Under the pieces are notes generated by a model. It was not told the DNA's origin. It searched no databases and saw nothing but the letters and a program-made list of their open reading frames with translations. Below, in pieces: positions 57,670-64,000 of a DNA stretch of 64,000 nt (position 1 is the first letter of the stretch; each line of letters begins with the position of its first letter). The DNA lies in contig NZ_CP036403.1 of NCBI RefSeq assembly GCF_004322775.1, forward strand, positions 1,178,001-1,242,000, read 5' to 3'. Both the position numbers and the translations under genes were made by a program. This DNA is from Ornithinimicrobium sufpigmenti (lineage in GTDB: Bacteria > Actinomycetota > Actinomycetes > Actinomycetales > Dermatophilaceae).

Positions 57670-59142
57670 TCAGAACCGCGACGAGCTCCCCGCCCCGCTG
57701 AAGCTGCCACCGCCGCTGTAACCAGACGTCGACCCGCCCGAGGACGACGAGCGGGACTGCTCGACCTCGCTCGTGCCCCGGGAGTAGCCGTTCAAGAAGG
57801 AGCTGACGGCATACCAGGTCCACATCGGGTTGCTGGCGCTGAGGATGGTCGGCTCCCGGCGGCGCCTCCTCCGCTCCTTGGTCATCGCGTCCTGCATCAG
57901 GGTGCGCTCCGACTCATCGTCGAGCTCCTGCGCGACGACGCCGGCGAGCCGGTCCAAGTGCCCGCTCAACTCATCGCGGGTGCTGCGCAGCTCGTCGAGC
58001 GCGTCGTCGGGGGAGATCGCCCGAGACTCCAGCTCGCCGCGCAGCTGGTCGAGCCGGGCCAGGGCCCGGGAGGAGTACTCCCGCAGCTCCTGCGCCTCCG
58101 GCAGACCCCGCACGTCGTCGTCCAGCTCCGACTCCAGCAGCGGCCCGACCGCCTCCAGGTCCTCCCGGACGGGCGCCACCTGCCGCTGCCAGGCGTCGGG
58201 CCAGGCGCGGTCACGGTTGAGCAACGCAGCGGTGTCGGCGATCACGTCGTCCAGGTGGTCGAGCTCGCGGGCCTTGTCCCGGTATGCCGTGAGCCGCTCC
58301 AGGGAGGAGGCCTTGTCGTAGTCCCGCTCACGGATCGAGCGGGCCTCGTTGCCCAGGTCGGTCAGCTCGCGGAAGCCCTGCCGGTACTCGTCATACCGCC
58401 CCAGCATCAGGCCCCCGTAGCGCGACTCCTCCGGGATGAGCCGGGCGTGCAGCTCGGTCGTCTCGTAGTCGCGGACCACGCTGGCCATCCGTTCGTCGGC
58501 CTCGGCGCGGGCCTTGCGGCTGCGGCGGGCGCGGTGCAGCCCGACACCGAGCCAGGTGCCCGCCCCGGCCACGGTGGCGAGCGAGCCCATCACGGTCAGC
58601 CCGATCCCGCCGTCGGAGCGCATGAAGGGCGCGTTCATCACGTCGGCCGCCTCCTCGACGCCCCGGATCGCCCCCTCCGTCCACCGGCCGTCGCCCAGGT
58701 CGTCCTTGGTCTCCTCCTGGATGTCGAGCTGCGCGTCCTCGTTGACCGCGCGGTTCTCGCCGAAGTACGTCCCGACCAACCGCCCCTCCGGGTCGACCGC
58801 GAAGATGTAGAGGTCGTCGGCCCACTTCTGCTCGTCCGCGCTCAGCCACTCCGTGCGCGACTCGCGGGCGTGCGCCAGCACCGCGTCGTTGAGCGCCCGG
58901 TCGTCGGTCAGCGCCTCCTCGCCACCGCGGTGGGTGAAGACCGCCACGTCGGTCGGCGCGTGGAAGCGGATGTCCTCGATCCCCTCGAGCAGCGTCGGCT
59001 CGTGCAAGATTTCCGCCGTGTCGTCCACGACCACCTGGCTCGCCGCGTGCTCCGGCGCCTGCGCGGCATACAGCCCGACCCCGGTGCCCACGACGCCCAG
59101 CGACGCAACCCCTCCGACCAGTCCTCTCATCAGGTTCGACAT
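57670..59142 (-). CDS. DUF5129-like membrane protein
   Basis: A 490-residue protein started at MSNLMRGLVGGVASLG, with AAGGAGACG upstream. Residues 5-25 are a signal or anchor segment. A TPM-like extracytoplasmic domain (about 40-165) contains VVVDDTAEILHEPTLLEG and DVAVFTHRGGEEAL. A second transmembrane helix is near 183-205 (GLTVMGSLATVAGAGTWLGV). The cytoplasmic part is largely coiled coil (RARLDQLRGELESRA-type repeats), and the end is Ser/Gly-rich (SGGGSFSGAGSSSRF). This layout matches DUF5129 proteins of actinobacteria, of unknown role. Confidence 0.82.
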   Translation of the reverse strand: MSNLMRGLVGGVASLGVVGTGVGLYAAQAPEHAASQVVVDDTAEILHEPTLLEGIEDIRFHAPTDVAVFTHRGGEEALTDDRALNDAVLAHARESRTEWLSADEQKWADDLYIFAVDPEGRLVGTYFGENRAVNEDAQLDIQEETKDDLGDGRWTEGAIRGVEEAADVMNAPFMRSDGGIGLTVMGSLATVAGAGTWLGVGLHRARRSRKARAEADERMASVVRDYETTELHARLIPEESRYGGLMLGRYDEYRQGFRELTDLGNEARSIRERDYDKASSLERLTAYRDKARELDHLDDVIADTAALLNRDRAWPDAWQRQVAPVREDLEAVGPLLESELDDDVRGLPEAQELREYSSRALARLDQLRGELESRAISPDDALDELRSTRDELSGHLDRLAGVVAQELDDESERTLMQDAMTKERRRRRREPTILSASNPMWTWYAVSSFLNGYSRGTSEVEQSRSSSSGGSTSGYSGGGSFSGAGSSSRF

Positions 59143-59254
59143 CCGTGCGTCTCCTTCTCGTGTGGCGCGGCTCGCCGTTGCAAGCCACGGTATGACGCAG
59201 CTGCAGCCTCGCAGGCTCCGCACCCGAGCCCCGAGCCGGCCCTACGCTGCAGGA

Positions 59255-59660
59255 GTGCCCGCCCCGCTCGCGCTGACGCCGTATGTCAAGCGCTTCGCCA
59301 ACCCCGTCCTCATCCACCTGGCCGGCCGGGGCTGGTTCGTCGAGCTGGAACACGTGGGGCGGCGGACGGGCACGACATACCGGACGCCGCTGCTGGCCTT
59401 CCGCGACGGCGACGTCGTGACCATCGCCCTCACCTACGGTCCGGGTGTGCAGTGGCTCAGGAACATCCGGGCGGCCGGGCGGTGCCGCATGCGCCACCGC
59501 GACCGGCTGCTCGAGCTGGGCGCGCCCGTGGAACCTGAGCCCGGAGAAGGGCTTGAGGCGGATGCCGCGGCCGATCCGGTTCGTCTTCGCCCGCACCGGT
59601 GCCGTCACGGACTTCATCGAGCTGCCGGTCCTCGCCGAGCGTCCCTTCCGTCAGGGATAA
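59255..59660 (+). pseudogene. Deazaflavin-dependent nitroreductase gene with a frameshift
   Basis: The first part from the GTG at 59255 reads LALTPYVKRFANPVLIHLAG, FVELEHVGRRTGTTYRTPLL, and VTIALTYGPGVQWLRNIRAAG, as in the DDN/DUF385 family of F420-dependent nitroreductases. The frame is lost at about 59530-59550. The family ending resumes in the next frame as EKGLRRMPRPIRFVFARTG and VTDFIELPVL, stopping at 59660. One inserted or deleted base explains this. It could also be a sequencing error. A TACGCT box lies nine bases before the start. Confidence 0.82.
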
Positions 59661-59778
59661 CCCGCCGCCCCGGGCAGGACCGCACCCGGGACAACTGCTG
59701 CCCATCTGTCCCTTACCCCCGGGACACCCGGCCCGCCACAGTCGTGTCATCGAATCAACCACGACAGAAGGAACAGCG

Positions 59779-60489
59779 ATGACCACCATCACCACCACCA
59801 ACCCCGTCCGCTCGGACGTCGTCGCCGAGGCGGCGCCGGCCCGCTCGCGACAGGGCCGTCTCTGGGCGCTCTCCGGCATCGGCTCGGCCCTGCTGGGCAT
59901 CGGCACGATCGTGACCAGCAGCGCCGTCGGCGCCGTCTACGACCCTGCGCTGACCACTCCCGAGCAGATCAAGGCCGAGCTCGAGACGCTGACCGGCTGG
60001 ATGTTCGCCTTCCACTCGATCACCGTCGTCGGCGCGATCCTGATGATCGTCTTCGGCGCCGGCCTCTACCGTCGCCTCCGGGCGAAGCTGCCGACCGACA
60101 GCGTGCTGCCGCTCCTCGCCTTCGCCGGGATGCTCGGCACAGCGGTCGTCTCGATCCTGGGCTCCGGCCTGGACACCGAGTTCATGCGGGCGCTGGCCTC
60201 GGGCGGCGAAGGGGTCACGGCCACCAGCGCGACCATGTACAACCACTGGATCGGCACGATCCCGTGGCTGTGGACCCTGGCGGGTCTCACCGGGGTCAGC
60301 CTCTTCGTGGCCGCCCGCGTCCGCGCGGTGCCGCGCTGGATCGGCCGCGTCGGCCTGGTCATGGGCGGGCTGACCCTGCTCATGGGCATCTCGCCGCTGG
60401 AGTACATGGCCGGCCCCGTCGGCGTCCTGTGGCTCCTGGTCACCGCCATCGGCTTCACCGCCGGCGACAAGGCATTCCGCAACGGCTGA
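59779..60489 (+). CDS. Multi-pass membrane protein upstream of a two-component system
   Basis: A 236-residue protein with six or so hydrophobic segments beginning at about residues 28, 70, 110, 155 and 185, and a Thr-rich N-terminus (MTTITTTNPVRSD). Features such as WMFAFHSITVVGAILMIVFG and WIGTIPWLWTLAGLTG recall DUF4386-type membrane proteins. It ends 12 bases before the sensor kinase, so the three genes probably form an operon, and it may be an accessory or target of that system. Preceded by AGAAGGAA. Confidence 0.75.
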   Translation: MTTITTTNPVRSDVVAEAAPARSRQGRLWALSGIGSALLGIGTIVTSSAVGAVYDPALTTPEQIKAELETLTGWMFAFHSITVVGAILMIVFGAGLYRRLRAKLPTDSVLPLLAFAGMLGTAVVSILGSGLDTEFMRALASGGEGVTATSATMYNHWIGTIPWLWTLAGLTGVSLFVAARVRAVPRWIGRVGLVMGGLTLLMGISPLEYMAGPVGVLWLLVTAIGFTAGDKAFRNG

Positions 60490-60501
60490 CGGACTGACAG
60501 A

Positions 60502-62556
60502 GTGAGCACCGTGCTCAGCGCTCCACCGCAGGAGCCGGCCGCCGCCCGATGCGCGGGGGCCGGCTTCGTGCTGGTCACCGGCACCATCTTCGTGCTCAGC
60601 GTCGCCCTCGACCTGCGCACCGACCCCACGGGCGCAGGCGCCCAGCTCGCCCCCGGCTGGGGCTGGCCGTACGCCATCCTCGGTCCTCTCCTCGCCGCCC
60701 TCGCCACCGTCATCCTCGTCCGCGACCCGCGCCAGGGTTTCGGCTGGGCGCTCGCCTGGCTCGGCTGCTTCTGGGCGCTCGACGGGCTCGCCCAGTCCTG
60801 GGTGCGCTACGCGATCGGGTATGACGAGGCGCTCGCGGGCAGCAACCTCGCCCTCTGGTTCCTCAACCGGGCCGCCGCCTTCCTGCCGGTGACCATCGCC
60901 CTGCTGCTCCTGCTCTTCCCGACCGGGCGGTTCCTGCCCGGCCGGTGGCGGGTCGCCTCGTGGGTCGCCACCGTCGTCATGGTCCTGGCCACCCTGGTCA
61001 TCGTCGTGGCACCGGCCTACAACCTGCCCGACGTCGCCGCCCCCGGGGTCGACGTCAACCTCGGCGCGATCGACCTGCCCGAGGCGGTCGTCGACGTCGC
61101 GCTGCCGCTGACCGCGGTGGCGTCGATCGCGGGGCTCGCGGTCGCCATGGCGACGGTCGTCGTGCGCTTCCGGCGCTCGCACGGCCTGGAGCGTGACCGC
61201 ATGCGCTGGCTGCTGTGGTCCGTGGTCGCGATGAGCGGGCTGGTCGCGGTCTCGTTCCTGGCGCTCGGGACGATGGGCGATCTGGTCATCATCCTGCTCG
61301 TGACCCTGCCCGCCGCGGCGATGACGGTCGGCATCGTCGACCCCTCCCTCGTCTCGATCGAGGAGCTGCTCGGCCGCACCCTGGTCTATGGCTTGCTCGC
61401 GGCCATCATCGTCGGGGTGGACCTGCTCGGCCTCGGCCTGCTCGCCACCTTCCTCGGGGACCGTCTCGACCAGCGCCAGGTCGTGCTCCTGGTCATCCTG
61501 CTGACCGTCCTCGTCTACGCGCCCCTGCGGGACTGGCTGAGCAGGTGGGTGCGCCGCCTCGTGCTCGGGTCCCGGGCCGACCGGTATGACGCGGTCTCGG
61601 GTCTGGCGGCCACGCTCGAGACCACCGACGAGGGCAGCGAGCAGCTGGCCGCCGTCGCGCGAGCGGTGGCGGACGCCTTCCGGGTGCCGTTCGTCAGCGT
61701 CGAGGTCGACCGCGGCGGTGGCGAGCGCCTCGTCACGACCGTGGGGGAGCGGCCCGCGCAGGCCCGTGTGCTGCCGATCTCCTACCGCGGCGAGGAGGTC
61801 GGCCGGCTCGTGCTGCCGGTCCGCGGCCTGCGCAGCCGGCTGTCGCCGGAGGACGAGGAGCTGCTCGGCGACCTCGTGCGCCAGGCCGCCGCCGCAGCGC
61901 GCAGCAGCCGGCTGGCCGACGAGCTGCAGGCCAGCCGCGAGCGTCTCGTCCTCGCGCGCGAGGAGGAGCGCCGCCGGATCCGCCGCGACCTGCACGACGG
62001 TCTAGGACCGGCGCTCGGTGGGGTCGTCTTCCAGCTCGAGTCCGCCCGGCTGCTGCTCGACCGCGAGCCCGACCAGGCCAGGGAGCAGCTCGCCGCGACC
62101 TCCACGCTCGTCCAGGACGTCGTGGCCGACGTGCGCCGCCTCGTCCACGACCTGCGCCCGCCGGCCCTCGACGACCGCGGCCTCGTGGGCGCGCTCACCC
62201 AGCAGGCCGAGCGCATGCGCGCCACCGGCCTGGCCACCACGGTGCTGGCCGACGACCTCGGCGCGCTGCCCGCGGCCGTGGAGGTCGCGGCATACCGGAT
62301 CGTGGGGGAGGCCCTGACCAACGTGACGCGCCACGCCCGGGCCAGCCGCTGCGAGGTGCGCCTGGCCGTCCGGGACGGTGGGCTCGTCATCACCGTCCAG
62401 GACGACGGCGTCGGGATCGACGACGACACCGAGTCCGGGGTCGGCCTGCTGTCCATGCGCGAGCGCGCGGCCGAGCTCGGCGGCCGCACGGACGTCACCT
62501 GCCCACCCGACGGCGGCACGCTGGTGCGCGCCACCCTGCCGATGGAGGACCGATGA
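60502..62556 (+). CDS. Sensor histidine kinase (NarL/HisKA_3 type)
   Basis: A 684-residue membrane kinase with a GTG start. Residues about 10-340 include eight or more transmembrane segments. A GAF-like region follows at about 365-460 (DAFRVPFVSVEVDRG). The dimerisation motif EEERRRIRRDLHDGLGPALG places the phosphorylated His at residue 498, followed by RRLVHDLRPPALDDRGLVGAL. The HATPase domain has TNVTRHARASRCEV, VQDDGVGID and SGVGLLSMRERAAELGG. It would phosphorylate the response regulator encoded next, whose start overlaps its stop (ATGA). Signal unknown. Confidence 0.94.
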   Translation: MSTVLSAPPQEPAAARCAGAGFVLVTGTIFVLSVALDLRTDPTGAGAQLAPGWGWPYAILGPLLAALATVILVRDPRQGFGWALAWLGCFWALDGLAQSWVRYAIGYDEALAGSNLALWFLNRAAAFLPVTIALLLLLFPTGRFLPGRWRVASWVATVVMVLATLVIVVAPAYNLPDVAAPGVDVNLGAIDLPEAVVDVALPLTAVASIAGLAVAMATVVVRFRRSHGLERDRMRWLLWSVVAMSGLVAVSFLALGTMGDLVIILLVTLPAAAMTVGIVDPSLVSIEELLGRTLVYGLLAAIIVGVDLLGLGLLATFLGDRLDQRQVVLLVILLTVLVYAPLRDWLSRWVRRLVLGSRADRYDAVSGLAATLETTDEGSEQLAAVARAVADAFRVPFVSVEVDRGGGERLVTTVGERPAQARVLPISYRGEEVGRLVLPVRGLRSRLSPEDEELLGDLVRQAAAAARSSRLADELQASRERLVLAREEERRRIRRDLHDGLGPALGGVVFQLESARLLLDREPDQAREQLAATSTLVQDVVADVRRLVHDLRPPALDDRGLVGALTQQAERMRATGLATTVLADDLGALPAAVEVAAYRIVGEALTNVTRHARASRCEVRLAVRDGGLVITVQDDGVGIDDDTESGVGLLSMRERAAELGGRTDVTCPPDGGTLVRATLPMEDR

Positions 62557-63212
62557 TCCGTGTCGTCGTGGTCGACGACCACCAGATCGTCCGCGACGGG
62601 CTCGTCGCGCTGCTGGGGGCGCTCGACGGGATCGAGGTGGTCGGCACGGCGGCCGACGGGCAGGACGCCGTGCACGTCGTGGGGGAGGCCCAGCCGGACG
62701 TCGTGGTCATGGACATCCAGATGCCGCGGCTGGACGGCATCGAGGCGACGCGGTTCGTCACCGGTCGCCACGAGGGTGTGCGGGTCGTCATGCTGACGAT
62801 GAACGAGGACGACGACACCATCCTGGCCGCGATGCGGGCCGGCGCCAGCGGCTACCTGCTCAAGGGTGCCGGGGCCGAGGAGGTCGAGCGCGCGATCCGG
62901 TCCGCGGCCGCCGGGGGGATGGTCTTCGGCGCGTCGCTGGCGGCGCGGGTGGCGGAGTTCTTCGGGCGGGTGGGTGCTCCGGAGCGCCCGGCGGCGGAGG
63001 TGCCGTTCCCCGAGCTCACCGAGCGGGAGCGGCGGGTGCTCGACCGGCTCGCCGCCGGGCGGACCAACGACCAGATCGCGGCCGAGCTCTACGTCTCCAA
63101 CAAGACGGTGCGCAACGCGGTGTCGTCGATCTACGCCAAGCTGCACGCCGGCGGCCGGGCCGAGGCGATCGCGAAGGCGCGGGACGCGGGTATGGGGCGC
63201 CCGTCCACGTAG
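62553..63212 (+). CDS. LuxR/NarL-family response regulator
   Basis: A 219-residue regulator. The receiver domain has VVVDDHQIVRDG, the phospho-acceptor D54 in VVVMDIQMPRLDG, MLTMNEDDDTI and the conserved Lys in GYLLKGAGAEEV. The C-terminal GerE helix-turn-helix is ELTERERRVLDRLAAGRTND and ELYVSNKTVRNAVSSIY, with RNAVSSI in place of the usual RxHVxxI. It is coupled to the kinase gene by ATGA. It probably controls the operon or a stress regulon. Confidence 0.96.
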   Translation: MIRVVVVDDHQIVRDGLVALLGALDGIEVVGTAADGQDAVHVVGEAQPDVVVMDIQMPRLDGIEATRFVTGRHEGVRVVMLTMNEDDDTILAAMRAGASGYLLKGAGAEEVERAIRSAAAGGMVFGASLAARVAEFFGRVGAPERPAAEVPFPELTERERRVLDRLAAGRTNDQIAAELYVSNKTVRNAVSSIYAKLHAGGRAEAIAKARDAGMGRPST

Positions 63213-63222
63213 CCGGCGGTCG

Positions 63223-63903
63223 TCAGCCCGTTCGCGTCTTCTCGCCGGGCGATCCGGACTCGCCGCGCCTCAGGGCGGCGCGGCCCGCCTCATACCTGGA
63301 TCGCCCGACCGTCCGCCAGACCAGCCGTACCGGCGCGGGCAGGTGCTTGCGCTGCCAGGCGGCGCCACCGTCGGGCTGAGCGGCGAGGATCGCCCCGAGC
63401 ATGGCGAAGGTCTTGCCCCTCGGTGTCGCACGTCGGCCGTGCACGGACGCCTCGTCGATCTCACGCTGGGTCAGCACCCGTTCCATGACCGGGACGATGT
63501 GCTCCTCCTCGTCCGGAAGGTGCGCGGACAGGGCGGCATTGATCCCGGTCAGCGCCTCCTGCACGGGTATGGCGTCGCCCGCCCGGGCGCCTGAGCGCCA
63601 AGCGGGCAGAGCCGCGTCGAGCTCACGAAGATGGACGAGCATCGTCGCGTGCTGCTTCTTCATCCGGTCGACGTGCAGGGCGCAGGCCGGTGCCCGCTGG
63701 CTGAGCCTGTGCCACAGGTTCTCGTCCTCGAACTCGTGGTGGGCGTGCAGCGCGCTGGAGAGCATCGCGAGGTGATCGCCCACCCGGTCAGCATGCGCGG
63801 CATCACCGTCGGCCACCGAGGCCACCAGCTGCGGACCTTCCCCGAAGCCGGCGCGGAACATGCGGTGGCTCGCCCGCAGGAAGAGGCGCTTCAGCCCCCA
63901 CAC
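63223..63903 (-). CDS. Hemerythrin-domain protein
   Basis: A 226-residue protein. The first 150 residues have the four-helix pattern of hemerythrin-like proteins with metal-ligand positions HAHHEFEDENLW, HVDRMKKQHATMLVHL and LSAHLPDEEEHIVPVME. It lacks other domains; the C-terminus is Arg/Ala-rich and includes PVRLVWRTVGRSRYE. Such proteins bind diiron and sense oxygen or nitric oxide in relatives. It has a GTG start at 63903 and converges with the response regulator. Confidence 0.85.
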   Translation of the reverse strand: MWGLKRLFLRASHRMFRAGFGEGPQLVASVADGDAAHADRVGDHLAMLSSALHAHHEFEDENLWHRLSQRAPACALHVDRMKKQHATMLVHLRELDAALPAWRSGARAGDAIPVQEALTGINAALSAHLPDEEEHIVPVMERVLTQREIDEASVHGRRATPRGKTFAMLGAILAAQPDGGAAWQRKHLPAPVRLVWRTVGRSRYEAGRAALRRGESGSPGEKTRTG

Positions 63904-63960
63904 CCGGGCTGCAGGCCGCCCTCAGCCAACGACTGCGCGCCGGGACACCGGCCGCCAGAG

Positions 63961-64000
63961 TCAGAGCACGTAGTGCGCGATCAGCGAATCCAGCCTGCGG
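63961..64000 (-). CDS. Possible 3' end of a gene entering from the right
   Basis: The last 40 bases read on the minus strand as the end of a protein, RRLDSLIAHYVL, followed by TGA at 63961-63963. Only the final twelve residues are visible. The real gene, if any, lies beyond the window. Confidence 0.3.
   Translation of the reverse strand, partial: RRLDSLIAHYVL

Overview
The window is high-GC DNA, with coding dense on both strands, frequent GTG starts and apparently leaderless starts. The gene set (LexA with a divergent LysM protein, NrdR with B12-dependent NrdJ, PRC-barrel/DUF2382 proteins, DUF6318 lipoprotein, DUF3263 and gp3-like phage proteins) points to an actinobacterium. An Intrasporangiaceae/Ornithinimicrobiaceae-like host is my best guess from general character, not from a marker gene.

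Region 1 (1 to about 23.3 kb) is one end of a temperate actinophage. Its late genes (capsid, scaffold, minor capsid, portal, terminase) and early genes (RuvC-like resolvase, DnaB, replication protein, DUF2303, SSB, DnaQ-like exonuclease, gp3-like recombination directionality factor, Cas4/RecB-like nuclease, GIY-YIG protein) all run leftward as a chain of genes overlapping by 1-4 nt. At about 19.7-20.0 kb a divergent switch separates a small Cro-like gene from a rightward lysogeny module (repressor, DUF2335 membrane protein, ImmA-like protease, DUF3263). A large serine integrase then abuts the attachment site. The phage sits inside comEC, of which only the 3' two thirds remain to the right (23.3-24.9 kb). 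One early gene (DUF4406-like) is split by a LAGLIDADG homing endonuclease gene on the opposite strand.

Region 2 (24.9-49.5 kb) is ordinary chromosome: LysR regulator, sirtuin, PRC-barrel proteins, lexA with an SOS box shared with a LysM gene, a GH65 phosphorylase plus phosphoglucomutase pair, a RecQ helicase fused to a phosphoribosyltransferase-like domain, a methyltransferase flanked by two clusters of 22-bp tandem repeats, CPBP membrane protein, VOC protein, flavin monooxygenase, a lipoprotein pair, a secreted nuclease, GNAT, and the nrdR-nrdJ unit with NrdR-box-like and DnaA-box-like sites upstream.

Region 3 (49.5-57.6 kb) is a pile-up of selfish DNA downstream of nrdJ: a free-standing LAGLIDADG protein derived from an NrdJ-type intein, an IS630-type element, an IS1634-type transposase gene carrying a frameshift and split by a group II intron, and an IS110-family element with a long noncoding left end. 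The codons of nrdJ around the classic NPC|SE intein insertion point form an isolated A/T-ending patch in an otherwise G/C-ending gene. Patch and downstream orphan together read as the scar and survivor of an intein invasion; this is the most unusual signal in the window.

Region 4 (57.6-64 kb) is chromosome again: a DUF5129-like membrane protein, a frameshifted deazaflavin-dependent nitroreductase gene, a membrane protein followed by a NarL-type two-component system, and a hemerythrin-domain protein.
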